Positions 49,862-59,611 of a stretch of DNA of 64,000 nucleotides are shown here, piece by piece (the stretch's first letter is position 1; each line of letters starts with the position of its first letter). Position numbers and translations under genes: made by a program. Origin of the DNA: Neolewinella aquimaris (GTDB lineage Bacteria > Bacteroidota > Bacteroidia > Chitinophagales > Saprospiraceae); the NCBI RefSeq assembly GCF_014197245.1, contig NZ_JACIFF010000005.1, positions 310,001 to 374,000 of the forward strand, given 5' to 3'. The notes under the pieces were generated by a model. The model searched no databases and was not told the origin of the DNA. It saw only the letters and a list, made by a program, of their open reading frames with translations.

Positions 49862-52228
49862 ATGCCGTTGAAAAATTCTTTGTTGGGGCTGTGCCTGCTG
49901 TGGGCAGTAATGATTGCCGGACAGGCCGACAGCCTCGGTCAGTGGCGAAGCCTGCAATCCTTCTCCAACGGGTTTTACGTGACGGAAAGTCCGGAATCGA
50001 TCATCTATACCACCGGCAATGCCCTGTTCTACCTGGACAAGGAGGACCTCAGCTTCCGGAAGCTGACCCGCACCGACGGGTTGGCCGGGGGGCGCATCAC
50101 CATCGTCAAGTACCACGAGTCCACCGCCACGCTGATCATCGTATACGAGAACAGTACCATCGATCTGCTGCGGGACGGGCGGTTCACTACGCTGCGGCAG
50201 ATCGATAACTTCAACTTCAGCGGAGACAAGCGCATCTACGACGTAACCTTCGGCCAGAACAACCGCATCTACCTTGCCGCCGGCTATGGCGTCTCAGCGC
50301 TCTCGTTGAACGACGAAACGTTCACCTTTACGACCTTTACCGGGGTGCGCGTGGAGAGCGCCACTGAGTTTGAGGGAAGGATCTACGCCGGAACCGAAGA
50401 GGGGCTGTACCGCGCTCCACTAACGGGCGTCAACCTGAACGACTTTAACAGTTGGGACCTGCTGGGGCCGGACTTCGGGCTACCCGGAGATTACGGCACA
50501 TCCACCGTGACCGTGTGGAACGACCAGTTTTACTTTGGAGTAAACGAAGACGTTTGGCGGCTGTCCGTAGACACGGCGAGCGTTCTCTACGATGCCCCGG
50601 TGAAGCAGAACCGTTTGCAGTACCTCAGTGGCGGCGCCAAGCTGCTGCTGGCGGGCTATCAGTGTACGACCGGAAATTGCGCCGACCGGGAGATCATCGC
50701 ACTGGAGGAAGCTCCGGGGTCGGCGCGGCAACTCCGCGACTGCGCCTACCGCACCGTGAACGCGATTGAGGACGATCGGGGCCGCATCTGGTTCGGAGAC
50801 GCGGCGGAGAGCATTCGCTACCTGACGGCGGCCGACGGAGAATGTAGGAGACTGGCCTATCCCGGTCCCCTCGACGACAACAACTACCGGCTCCTACACG
50901 ACGGAACCTCCCTGTGGGTGGCCCCCGGCCAACTCGACGAAAACACCACTCCCACCTTTGATTTTAAGGGGGTGTACCACTACAGCGAAGGAAGCTGGTC
51001 GACCTACGACCGGAACAACACACCTGCCTTCCGGGGGCGCAACGGATCGGTGGGGGGCGACGACGACGTTGCCACCATCGTCGACGTACACTACGATCCC
51101 ATCAACCAAGTCCACTACTTCAGCTCCTTCTTCGAGGGCGTCATTGGCCTGGATGCGGAGGGGGAAGCCACCCTCTACGACGAAACCAACAGCAGCATTC
51201 AGTTGGCGCCCGACGCCGGACCTGGCCGCATTCGGGCAGCCGGAGGAGCCACCGACGCGAACGGATTCACTTATTTCGGGATAAGTCGCGCGGCACAGAA
51301 CGGCATTGTTAGCGTGAGGAGTCCGGAGGGGGAATGGGCGGCACTCGGGCAGTCCTGCGATTTGAATATTGCCATCGACATCTCCGTAGACGAGCAGGGA
51401 TATGTGTGGGTACTGCACCGGGACGGGAGCAACGGCGGCATCACGGTGATCGATCCGATGGGTACCCCACTGGACCCCAGCGACGACCGCTGCCGGACCA
51501 TTACCACAAGCAACAGCGAACTGCCCACCAACGAAGTGCGCAGCATTGCCGTCGACCTACAGGGAGCCGTGTGGATCGGGACCGTGATGGGCATCGTGGT
51601 CTTCGAGTGCGGCGATCGGGTCTTTGATGCGACAGCGTGCCCGGGTCGGCGCCCGCAAGTGGAGGCCGACGACGGGTTCGGGGGCTTCCTGCTGGAAACG
51701 GAAGAAATCCGGGCCCTCACCGTCGATGGGGGTAACCGGAAGTGGGTCGGTACCAGCGGTGGGGCCTACTTGCTTTCGGAAGACGGTCGGGAACAGCAGC
51801 TCTTCTTCGACCGGGGCAACAGCCCGTTGCTGGACGACCTGGTGCGCGATATTGCCATCGACCCGACCACCGGTACGGTGTACTTCGGCACGGAGCTCGG
51901 GGTAATCAGTTACCGCAGTGATGCGACACTTGCGGAAAACTTTTTTGCCCGGGATCTGGTCGTTTTTCCCAATCCGGTCGAGCCCGGTTACGACGGGCAA
52001 ATCGCCATTCGGGGACTGATGCGCGACGCCCGCGTCAAGATCACCGACCTGAGTGGGAAGTTGGTGGAAGAGGGTACGGCCATTGGCGGACAATTTACGT
52101 GGGAGGGTACGGACTACAACGGTCGCAGGGTCACGACGGGGGTATACCTGATCTTCGCCTCGAGCAACGGACGGTTCAGCCTGGAAAACGAACAGCATGC
52201 CGTAGGGAAGATCGTCTTCATCCGGTGA
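49862..52228 (+). CDS. PorZ-like beta-propeller protein of type IX secretion
   Basis: This 788-residue protein has a signal peptide (LLGLCLLWAVMIAGQ) and two seven-bladed-type propeller regions with the PorZ start LGQWRSLQSFSNGFYV, NALFYLDKEDLSFRKL, TDGLAGGRITIVKYHE and repeated W-x-G-T-x-x-G strands (KWVGTSGGAYLL). It ends with a T9SS-type C-terminal domain (VVFPNPVEPGYDGQI). PorZ is part of the outer-membrane attachment complex that anchors T9SS cargo to LPS. ATG 49862 is chosen because it begins the signal peptide; ATG 49847 overlaps the -7 box. Confidence 0.85.
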   Translation: MPLKNSLLGLCLLWAVMIAGQADSLGQWRSLQSFSNGFYVTESPESIIYTTGNALFYLDKEDLSFRKLTRTDGLAGGRITIVKYHESTATLIIVYENSTIDLLRDGRFTTLRQIDNFNFSGDKRIYDVTFGQNNRIYLAAGYGVSALSLNDETFTFTTFTGVRVESATEFEGRIYAGTEEGLYRAPLTGVNLNDFNSWDLLGPDFGLPGDYGTSTVTVWNDQFYFGVNEDVWRLSVDTASVLYDAPVKQNRLQYLSGGAKLLLAGYQCTTGNCADREIIALEEAPGSARQLRDCAYRTVNAIEDDRGRIWFGDAAESIRYLTAADGECRRLAYPGPLDDNNYRLLHDGTSLWVAPGQLDENTTPTFDFKGVYHYSEGSWSTYDRNNTPAFRGRNGSVGGDDDVATIVDVHYDPINQVHYFSSFFEGVIGLDAEGEATLYDETNSSIQLAPDAGPGRIRAAGGATDANGFTYFGISRAAQNGIVSVRSPEGEWAALGQSCDLNIAIDISVDEQGYVWVLHRDGSNGGITVIDPMGTPLDPSDDRCRTITTSNSELPTNEVRSIAVDLQGAVWIGTVMGIVVFECGDRVFDATACPGRRPQVEADDGFGGFLLETEEIRALTVDGGNRKWVGTSGGAYLLSEDGREQQLFFDRGNSPLLDDLVRDIAIDPTTGTVYFGTELGVISYRSDATLAENFFARDLVVFPNPVEPGYDGQIAIRGLMRDARVKITDLSGKLVEEGTAIGGQFTWEGTDYNGRRVTTGVYLIFASSNGRFSLENEQHAVGKIVFIR

Positions 52229-52270
52229 CCGATCGAAGCGGGTAGTGGGGCGGGTATGCCGACAAGCGGT

Positions 52271-52278
52271 TATCTTCG
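52271..52278 (+). promoter_or_regulatory. -7-like box before the small membrane protein gene
   Basis: TATCTTCG is a one-base variant of TAnnTTTG and ends 5 nt before the GTG start at 52284. Confidence 0.4.
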
Positions 52279-52283
52279 CTGGC

Positions 52284-52763
52284 GTGATACCAGACTACAC
52301 CTTCCGAACCGAGCATCCCAATCCCCGGACGACCCGGTTTCTGCACCTGCTCTTCTACTTCGGCGCGATGCTGCTGTTAGTGGCCGCGGTTCACTCGCTC
52401 TACCGCTACTTCACCGAATGGACGGTGGGCGATGACAACAGTCACATCTGGTCGTTGGTACTGGGACTAATCTACCTCATCGCAAGCATCCTTATCGGCT
52501 ACTTCACCTACAGCCACGGGGGGGACGGTGAGGATCCGCCAGAACGCTTTGTTGAAATCGAGGACGGCGTGATGACTTATTCACTGGACCAGGTGACCGG
52601 CCGGCAGGTACTAGATCTCGCGACGGTCCGGGAAGTAAGCCGTCCGTCCGTCCGTGAGCTGATCTTATCGCTGCGCGATGGCGAACGGGTGGTGCTGCCG
52701 GTCTACCTGATCGACGACGAGGATAAGCAGCGGGAGCTGGAGTCAATCCTGACGAAGCTTTAG
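52284..52763 (+). CDS. small membrane protein with two transmembrane segments
   Basis: This 159-residue protein has two hydrophobic helices (FLHLLFYFGAMLLLVAAVHS and LVLGLIYLIASILIGYF) followed by a ~90-residue soluble domain of beta strands and a final helix (PERFVEIEDGVMTYSL, LILSLRDGERVVLPVYLIDD), which looks PH-like. I recognise no named family. GTG 52284 is chosen because it lies just after a -7-like box. Its stop overlaps the convergent rlmN stop by 3 nt. Confidence 0.7.
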   Translation: MIPDYTFRTEHPNPRTTRFLHLLFYFGAMLLLVAAVHSLYRYFTEWTVGDDNSHIWSLVLGLIYLIASILIGYFTYSHGGDGEDPPERFVEIEDGVMTYSLDQVTGRQVLDLATVREVSRPSVRELILSLRDGERVVLPVYLIDDEDKQRELESILTKL

Positions 52764-53791
52764 GCCTTATTGGCGAGTTGGCCGCAGGCCGCGTCGATGT
52801 CCTTTCCCCTGCTGCGGCGGACGGTAACCATGATGCCCCGGTCGCGCAAATAAGTTGCGAAATCGTCGATGCGGTGCTCGCTGGACTTGCGGAAGGGGGC
52901 GTTGTCGATCGGATTGTACTCGATGATGTTGACCATGCTGGGGACCCGGCGGCAGATGCGGTAGAGTTGTTCGGCATCCTCCAGAGAGTCATTGAAATCC
53001 TGGAAGGTGATGTACTCAAATCCGATGCGCTTTTTGGTCTTTTCGTAGAAATACTCGAGGCTTTCGATGATTGCCTCCAGGTTGTTGGTCTCGTTGATGG
53101 GCATGATCTCGTTGCGCTTCAGGTCGTCGGCGGCGTGGAGGCTGAGCGCGAGATTGACTTTGGTGTCTTCGTCGGCGAGCTTACGGATCATTTTGGCGAT
53201 GCCGGCCGTGGAGACAGTGAGGCGGCGGGGGGCCATGTTCAATCCGGTATGGCTGGTGATGCGATCGATGCTGCCTACTACCTCGCGAAAGGCGAGCAGG
53301 GGCTCTCCCATGCCCATGTAGACGATGTTGGTCAGGGGTTTGCCGAAGATCTCGAGGCACTGCTCGTTGACCAGGTACACCTGGTCGTAGATTTCGGCCG
53401 CGGTGAGGTTGCGCAGGCGTTTCATGCGTCCGGTGGCGCAGAAAGTGCAGCTGAGGCTACAGCCGACCTGGCTGGAGACGCAGACGGTAAATCGGTCATC
53501 AGCGACGACGGGAATCAGCACCGATTCGATCAGGTGGCCGTCGTGGAGGCGGAAGCGGCTCTTGACGGTGCCGTCGCTACTGCGTTGCAATTTGTCGAGG
53601 GTGACGACCGGCAACTCGTAATTTTCCTTTAATTTCTCCCTCAGGTCGAGCGACAGATTGGTCATCTCGTCGAAGGTGCGGGCCCCCTTTTGCCAGAGCC
53701 ATTCGTAGACCTGCTTGGCCCGAAATTTTTTTTCGCCGGTGAGAATCAACTGTGAGGTTAGCTCATCGAGGCTAAGGGAACGAATATCCAT
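52760..53791 (-). CDS. rlmN: RlmN, 23S rRNA (adenine-2503-C2) methyltransferase
   Basis: This 343-residue radical SAM enzyme methylates A2503 of 23S rRNA and A37 of some tRNAs. It has the CSLSCTFCATG cluster motif, an N-terminal EKKFRAKQVYEWLWQKG domain, the second-Cys-containing SQVGC segment, and the MGMGEPLLAF motif. ATG 53791 (MDIRSL) is chosen over a longer frame. Length is normal for the family. Confidence 0.95.
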   Translation of the reverse strand: MDIRSLSLDELTSQLILTGEKKFRAKQVYEWLWQKGARTFDEMTNLSLDLREKLKENYELPVVTLDKLQRSSDGTVKSRFRLHDGHLIESVLIPVVADDRFTVCVSSQVGCSLSCTFCATGRMKRLRNLTAAEIYDQVYLVNEQCLEIFGKPLTNIVYMGMGEPLLAFREVVGSIDRITSHTGLNMAPRRLTVSTAGIAKMIRKLADEDTKVNLALSLHAADDLKRNEIMPINETNNLEAIIESLEYFYEKTKKRIGFEYITFQDFNDSLEDAEQLYRICRRVPSMVNIIEYNPIDNAPFRKSSEHRIDDFATYLRDRGIMVTVRRSRGKDIDAACGQLANKA

Positions 53792-53891
53792 ACCTTGCCA
53801 ACGCCCGACCCGTAAGACTGGTTGAGCACACAACCACGGCTACCCTGATACGTTAATAAGCCCCGGAAAGTATTCCCCTACACCACGGCAC

Positions 53892-54758
53892 ATGAACTTA
53901 CCTCCTAATCATCTGGACCTCTACGAGCAGGCCCTCCGCTACGACAAAGTGGGGGATCCGTACACTGCCGTGAAGTTGCTGAAGAAGGTGACCCGCATCG
54001 TGCCGGACTGGTCTGCCGCCTTTCGTAGTCTGGCCGTCATTTATACGCGCCGTAAGGAGTGGAAACCGGCCTTTCACTACTGGAGCAAAACCGTTGCCCT
54101 GGATGCCGACGACCGCGATGCCTGGTGGCAACTCGGTCTGGCCGCGGTGCCCCTGAAGCGTATGCGCACCGCCCAGACCGTCTGGGCGAAATTCGGATTC
54201 GATCGTGTGCGAACCGACGCTCCGGTGGGGCTTCAGCTGCGCCACGAGGACGGCTACGAAATACTATGGATGCAAACCCTGGACGCCGCACGGGGCCGTG
54301 TGGTGAGCATCCCGCACCCCGGCAGCGGGACCCGCTACCGGGATCTCGTGCTGTACGACCGCAGGGGGCGAAAGGGCTACAACGTAGTGGCGCAGCGGCG
54401 GATATCGATCTACCAATCGGTGGACTGCATTAAGCGATCTCCCTACCAAACGTTCAGTTGTCTGTTGCACACCAGCGAGGAATCCGCCATTGAACAACTT
54501 GAGCAGCTGTGCTACGACGCCGGGCTGGGATTCGAAGTATGGAGCAACGCGACGCGGGCCGTGCACCAGGACCGTGCGCAGGCGAGTGAAGACGAGCGCC
54601 GGGCCTTCCCGGAGTACTACAGCGATCTGTTGCCGAGGCCGATGTCCGGTAGCACCCTGGTCGCGCTGGCCGCCATCCACCCCGCGGAAGTGGAGCGTAC
54701 CCTCAACAACTGGCAGATCATCTCCCTGATGCAATACTCAGACCTTCGCGCTTACTAA
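53892..54758 (+). CDS. TPR protein of unknown function
   Basis: This 288-residue soluble protein has about two N-terminal TPR units (YEQALRYDKVGDPYTAVKLL, AFRSLAVIYTRRKEWKPAFHYW) and a C-terminal ~180-residue alpha/beta part with no family I recognise (PHPGSGTRYRDLVLYD). The TPR part suggests protein binding. Its 3' end overlaps the convergent MerR-type gene by 41 nt. Divergent from rlmN with about 100 bp between. Confidence 0.75.
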   Translation: MNLPPNHLDLYEQALRYDKVGDPYTAVKLLKKVTRIVPDWSAAFRSLAVIYTRRKEWKPAFHYWSKTVALDADDRDAWWQLGLAAVPLKRMRTAQTVWAKFGFDRVRTDAPVGLQLRHEDGYEILWMQTLDAARGRVVSIPHPGSGTRYRDLVLYDRRGRKGYNVVAQRRISIYQSVDCIKRSPYQTFSCLLHTSEESAIEQLEQLCYDAGLGFEVWSNATRAVHQDRAQASEDERRAFPEYYSDLLPRPMSGSTLVALAAIHPAEVERTLNNWQIISLMQYSDLRAY

Positions 54759-55635
54759 GTTTCGCCAGAAAGGCAAGAATTTCTCCGAGGCCGGATACCT
54801 TTTCTACCCTTACGAACGCGCTGAGGTCATGTAGGCTGGCCTGGTAGCCGGACAGCAGAAGCCTGGCCTCGGTACACTGATCCAGAATATCCGCCACGAG
54901 GTCTTCTACCGGCCGGTCGACGTAGCTGTTGGACAGGTGAGTAAGCAAGTAATCGACCCGGGTGACGCGGCAGAGGTCCGCCAGATCCGTTGGGGAGATA
55001 TTTGATCCCAGGTAGAGGGTATGGAAGCCGCGTTTGCGTAACAGGTACTGGATAAAGAGCATGCTCAGGTCCTGCTGCTCCCCCTTAGGCAGGAAGAGCG
55101 CGAAGACGGTGCGATCCGACTTCTGGATGGCCGGTAGGTGATCCGTAGCGGAGAGTATCTTCTGCCGGATCAGGCCACCGACGAACGATTCCTGGACGGC
55201 GGTTACCGAGCCGGTGAAGTAGAGCACACCCAGTTTATCCAGGAAGGGGTACACCACCTCCATCATGGTTTCTTCGAATCCCCGCTGCCCGATGTTGGTA
55301 TCCAGGATAAGGCTGAACTTGTATTCGTTGAGCTCCACCACCGCAAGGGTAAGGGCATCGAGCTGGGTTTCGGGGCTGACGTTGAGTGCCGAAAGAGAAG
55401 TGACCAATTCGGCCCGCTCGGTCGGGCTCATGGCGGCGATCTTACTGATGCGGTAGCCGTTTTTGTTAAGCAGCGCGATGGTGGTCAGTTCCCGGAGGTC
55501 TTCATCGAGGTAAAAGCGGACGTTGTGCTTGCTGCGGCGGGGGGCGATCAAATCGTAGCGCTGCTCCCAGGCGCGCAGGGTGTGTGCCCGGATGCCCGTA
55601 AGATTTTCTACGTCGTTGATGGAGTAAACCGCCAA
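54718..55635 (-). CDS. MerR-type regulator with degenerate B12-binding domain
   Basis: This 305-residue protein has a MerR helix-turn-helix (YSINDVENLTGIRAHTLRAW, EQRYDLIAPRR) and a C-terminal domain like the cobalamin-binding light sensors CarH/LitR. The usual E-H pair before the cobalamin pocket is changed (AVQESFVGG), and the D-x-H-x-x-G motif reads GEQQDLSM, so it probably does not bind B12. It starts with TTG at 55635, where the family begins; there is no ATG in reach. It may repress neighbouring genes; divergent from the T9SS cargo gene. Confidence 0.85.
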   Translation of the reverse strand: MAVYSINDVENLTGIRAHTLRAWEQRYDLIAPRRSKHNVRFYLDEDLRELTTIALLNKNGYRISKIAAMSPTERAELVTSLSALNVSPETQLDALTLAVVELNEYKFSLILDTNIGQRGFEETMMEVVYPFLDKLGVLYFTGSVTAVQESFVGGLIRQKILSATDHLPAIQKSDRTVFALFLPKGEQQDLSMLFIQYLLRKRGFHTLYLGSNISPTDLADLCRVTRVDYLLTHLSNSYVDRPVEDLVADILDQCTEARLLLSGYQASLHDLSAFVRVEKVSGLGEILAFLAKLSKREGLSIASGR

Positions 55636-55737
55636 ATTGGGGGAGTCGAGGAGTGATTGTCGGATAGCCGGGTGACTAACGCCACGATACCTAAATGGTT
55701 TAGGGACATTGGAGCGCTTGGTTCGCTGCCTTTGTGG

Positions 55738-55745
55738 TATTTTTC
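55738..55745 (+). promoter_or_regulatory. -7-like box before the large T9SS cargo gene
   Basis: TATTTTTC is a one-base variant of TAnnTTTG and ends 5 nt before the ATG at 55751. Confidence 0.35.
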
Positions 55746-55750
55746 GGGCT

Positions 55751-58561
55751 ATGCGACACTACATACTTACCGCCCTGATTTTGCTCGTGACCGGTCTGCA
55801 AGCCCAGGACTGTTTCTACCAATTGCGACTTCAGGACAGTGGGGGCGACGGACTCAGCGGTGCCGCAGTGACCATTACCGTAGCGGGCGTACCCCGCAGC
55901 TACACCCTCGACGCTACGGTGGACGACGGTAGCCGCGCCGACTTCTTCATTCCCGTCAACAACGGTGACGCCGTCACCGTGGGATACCGCGCCGAGGCCT
56001 TTCCGGAGGAAGTGAGTTTCGCCATTCTGGACAACAACGACAGCCTCATCTACCAGGTCGATGCACCGGGTACCTCACCAAATCTCATTGCCTTCACCGC
56101 AGAATGCCGCGCCTGCGCACCGCCGCCCCTTGCTTCTATTGAGTTGTACCGCGTACGCTACAACTCGGTGGACCTGCGGTTTCGCTCGACCCCCGCCGCT
56201 GCCGGACCCAGCTACCGGATCGAGTACGGACTAAACGGCTTCGATCCTGCGGGAGAGGAAGGCAGTGAAGTGATTACTCAGGATACCATGTTGCGGATCG
56301 GTAACCTGGAGGCAAATACCGGCTACGATTTTTACCTCTCTACCGTGTGTCAGACGCCGAATGAAACGACGGTACGCCGCGGGCCGTTTCGCATCATGAC
56401 CCAGCTGCGGAGTGATATCGGTATCACTCAGCTGCTAAAGCCGATTGACAAATGTGCCGCGACCGGTCGGGATTCGCTTACGATTGGCATCACTAACTTC
56501 GGCGGACAGGCCCAACAGTTTTTCCGGGTAAACTATACCCTAAACGAAGCGCCGGGCGGGGTAAACTTTCCCTTCGACGGCATTTTCACGGGGGTACTGG
56601 GGGTAGACAGCACCGAGTTTTTCACCTTCGATAACATGGTCGATCTAAGTGCCCCCGGATACTACAACTTCAAACTATTTACGGAACTGGAGGGCGACGA
56701 GAATACCACCAACGACACCCTGGATGTCACCGTTCTCAGCCTGCCGGTCGTCGACGAATTTCCCTATACTGAGGGATTCGAGGCGGACAACGGCTTCTGG
56801 CTGAGTAAACGCGGTGGGACCGGCCCCGTGAGCTGGCAGCGCGCCAAACCCCGCAATACCCTAATTGACCGCGCGGGATCGGGGGAGTACGCCTACGTCA
56901 CCAATGCCCGGGGCGATTACAGCAACGACGAAAAAAGTTATTTGCAGTCACCCTGTTTTGACTTCTCGGGACTCACTACTGCGCCCTTCATCTCCTTTCT
57001 CCTGTACGTCGACACCGAGGCCAACTTTGATCGCCTCTACCTCGAGTCGTCCACCGACGGGGGAAAGCGCTGGCAACGGGTAGAGCGAAATCCCACCGGC
57101 ATCAACTGGTACAACAACGGCCGCGATCGGGCGTGGGACGGAGACGGGGGCTTCGGCGGGGGATACGCCCTGGTAGGACAGCAACTCAACGGACTGGCGG
57201 GGGCGCGTGAGGCGCAGCTGAGGTTTGTCTTCGAATCCGACGGCGACGGAATCCGGGAGGGCGTGGCCATCGACAACATCCGCATTACCCGGCGCGACGG
57301 CGTTGATTTGGCCGGCGTGAGTGCCCGGGTGATTGGTTACGGAAACTGTGCGGCGACCAGCGATACCCTGCAGTTTTCCTACGCCGACATCGGTACTCAG
57401 CGGGTGGATAGTGTGACGGTGGGTTATCGGATAGACGGCGGAGCGGTATTTACGGCGCGCGCCGCCGCCCCGGCTACCTTGGGTGGAAGAAGAACGTTTC
57501 AGTTTCTTGCCGATCTCGGGATCGTTGCCCCCGATACGGTAACTATCCAGGCCTGGGTGATGGCCGCCGGTGATACCGCTCCGGAGAACGATACGATCAC
57601 GCTAGTCTACCAGCCGGTGCGGGAACTTCCCTTCCTGGTCGACTTCGAGAACGGGCGAAAGCCGACGGATTGGTCGGTGGATGCGGACCTCGTGATCGCC
57701 CGACGCACGGGAAATGCCTCGACAACCCTGTCAGATAACCTATCCGCTCAGGATGAGGCAATGACCTTTACCACCGCGCGCTACGGACCCCTCGCGGCGG
57801 GGGATTCCCTGACCTTCGACCTTAGCTTGACGTCCGTCGAGGAGGACGAAGTTGCTACCGGAAGCCTACAGGTTACCGCTAATACGGATTGCGACGATGC
57901 GGAGGTGGTGTTGCTCGAACGGGAGTTGAGTGCTGGCAGCAGCCGAATTTCGATCCCCCTGAATCTGGAGGGGGCGAACGCCCGATTTACGGTGGAAGTG
58001 AGCAGGACGGCGGGCGACTACTTCGTTGATGTGGACAACATCAGTATCCGCCGCTGCAGCGGCGCGATCGAAATCGGTCTGACGACGGTGCCCCCGTCCG
58101 GTATTTTCGCCGATGACGGGACGGCGTACCTGACGGTGCGCGGCGGCTTGTCCCCCTATACGTTTTTGTGGAGTATGGGCGATACCACTCAATCCGTCGG
58201 AGACCTGAGCGTGGCGCAGTACAGCGTGACCGTCACCGATGCGCTGGGGTGCACCGGCTCCCGGCTTGTCAATGTGGACCTCACCGCAGTGGCTACGCGC
58301 GAACCCGGTGCCCTGCCCGGCCTGGAGGTGTATCCGAATCCTACCTCGGAGCAACTGGAAATTCGGCTAAGTCTTAACCTGCCGCAGCTGCTCGAACTCG
58401 AAGTTTACGATCCGACCGGAAGGCGAATAGAAACGAGAAAATTCGGCCACGCGAATCAGCTTTCCGCTACCGTACACCTGGGTGACCGGCCCGCCGGACT
58501 GTATCTCGTGCGGGTACGGGCGGGGGAGGAAACCCGGACCGTACGGGTGGTGCGGCGGTGA
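55751..58561 (+). CDS. large secreted T9SS cargo with FN3 and jellyroll domains
   Basis: This 936-residue protein has a signal peptide (MRHYILTALILLVTGLQA), then an N-terminal beta domain, a fibronectin type III unit (~125-220; VRYNSVDLRFRS, YRIEYGLNG), a MAM/laminin-type jellyroll (~345-520; PYTEGFEADNGFW, LYLESSTDGGKRWQ), more beta domains, a SprB-like repeat (GLSPYTFLWSMGDTTQ) and a T9SS type A sorting domain (LEVYPNPTSEQLEI to the end). It is exported through T9SS and fixed to the cell surface or released. Adhesion is a reasonable guess. Confidence 0.88.
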   Translation: MRHYILTALILLVTGLQAQDCFYQLRLQDSGGDGLSGAAVTITVAGVPRSYTLDATVDDGSRADFFIPVNNGDAVTVGYRAEAFPEEVSFAILDNNDSLIYQVDAPGTSPNLIAFTAECRACAPPPLASIELYRVRYNSVDLRFRSTPAAAGPSYRIEYGLNGFDPAGEEGSEVITQDTMLRIGNLEANTGYDFYLSTVCQTPNETTVRRGPFRIMTQLRSDIGITQLLKPIDKCAATGRDSLTIGITNFGGQAQQFFRVNYTLNEAPGGVNFPFDGIFTGVLGVDSTEFFTFDNMVDLSAPGYYNFKLFTELEGDENTTNDTLDVTVLSLPVVDEFPYTEGFEADNGFWLSKRGGTGPVSWQRAKPRNTLIDRAGSGEYAYVTNARGDYSNDEKSYLQSPCFDFSGLTTAPFISFLLYVDTEANFDRLYLESSTDGGKRWQRVERNPTGINWYNNGRDRAWDGDGGFGGGYALVGQQLNGLAGAREAQLRFVFESDGDGIREGVAIDNIRITRRDGVDLAGVSARVIGYGNCAATSDTLQFSYADIGTQRVDSVTVGYRIDGGAVFTARAAAPATLGGRRTFQFLADLGIVAPDTVTIQAWVMAAGDTAPENDTITLVYQPVRELPFLVDFENGRKPTDWSVDADLVIARRTGNASTTLSDNLSAQDEAMTFTTARYGPLAAGDSLTFDLSLTSVEEDEVATGSLQVTANTDCDDAEVVLLERELSAGSSRISIPLNLEGANARFTVEVSRTAGDYFVDVDNISIRRCSGAIEIGLTTVPPSGIFADDGTAYLTVRGGLSPYTFLWSMGDTTQSVGDLSVAQYSVTVTDALGCTGSRLVNVDLTAVATREPGALPGLEVYPNPTSEQLEIRLSLNLPQLLELEVYDPTGRRIETRKFGHANQLSATVHLGDRPAGLYLVRVRAGEETRTVRVVRR

Positions 58562-58562
58562 T

Positions 58563-59588
58563 CTAACGGATGCCCCTTGCCTTCAGGTTGGCAACGTAGA
58601 TGGCGATGTTGCGGGAGTGTCCGGCCAGGGTGCTGGCAAAATTGTGGAGGCCGCTCCCGTCGCCGCGGGCACAGAAGTAGAGGTAGTTGTGTTCTTCCGG
58701 TGAGAGCACCGCATCGATACTGCCCACGCTCGCCATGGTAATGGGGCCGGGGGGCAGGCCCGGATACCGGTAAGTGTTGTACGGGCTGTCGAATTCGATG
58801 TGTCGGTGCAAAACCCGCCCTACGTCGAACTCCCGGGTGGCGAACACCGCGGTGGGATCGGCCTGAAGCGGCATGCCGATGCGGAGCCGATTGAGGTAGA
58901 CGCCCGCGATCCGGGGACGCTCGACGGCCTGTAGGCTTTCCTTTTCGACAATGCTGGCCAGGGTATAAACCTCGGCGGGAGAGAGACCCGCGGCGGCTGC
59001 CTTTTCCAGGCGACCGTTGGCGCGCCAGAATCGCTCGTGCTCCTTTACCATGCGCGCGACGAACTCGCGGGGCCTGGCGTTCCAGTACATTTCGTAGGTG
59101 TTGGGGATAAACAGCGTCTGCAGCGTCTCGGCCGTGTAGCCGATACTGTCTACGAATACGGAATCCTGAAATAGACGCAGGAAATCGAGGCTGTCCGGCT
59201 CCAGAAAGCGGGCCACCTTGGCGGCTACGTTCATGGGTTCGCGCTCGGTGGTGAGCACGACATCCACCGTTGCCTGGGCGCCGCTACGCAACCGCCGAAT
59301 GAGCCCGATGGCGCTCGTGCCGGGTGGAATAGAGAACCGTCCGGCCCGCATGGGATCGCGGCGAAAGGCCATGCGGCTGGCCAGGGGATCGAAGAAGGTC
59401 CGGTTGGGCCGTATGCCGTGGACGGCCAGGGAGTCCATGACCTGCTCGTAGGTGCTTCCCGTCGGGAACTGAACGACAACGGGTTCGTCACGCCCTTCCG
59501 GCACGACGGGGACCACCATGATCTGATAGTAGGTAAATCCGGCCAGGAGCAGGATGGCAACCACGATAAGTGCGATAATCTTCTTCAT
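58563..59588 (-). CDS. mltG: MltG endolytic murein transglycosylase
   Basis: This 341-residue protein has one N-terminal membrane helix (KKIIALIVVAILLLAGFTYY), a LysM-like/YceG domain and the catalytic segment LASIVEKESLQAVERPRIAG with its conserved Glu, then LQADPTAVFA and YNTYRYPGLPPGPI. MltG cuts new glycan strands and helps set their length. It follows panB by 23 nt on the same strand. Confidence 0.95.
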   Translation of the reverse strand: MKKIIALIVVAILLLAGFTYYQIMVVPVVPEGRDEPVVVQFPTGSTYEQVMDSLAVHGIRPNRTFFDPLASRMAFRRDPMRAGRFSIPPGTSAIGLIRRLRSGAQATVDVVLTTEREPMNVAAKVARFLEPDSLDFLRLFQDSVFVDSIGYTAETLQTLFIPNTYEMYWNARPREFVARMVKEHERFWRANGRLEKAAAAGLSPAEVYTLASIVEKESLQAVERPRIAGVYLNRLRIGMPLQADPTAVFATREFDVGRVLHRHIEFDSPYNTYRYPGLPPGPITMASVGSIDAVLSPEEHNYLYFCARGDGSGLHNFASTLAGHSRNIAIYVANLKARGIR

Positions 59589-59611
59589 GTGCTGAATACG
59601 GTCTGGCCGTG

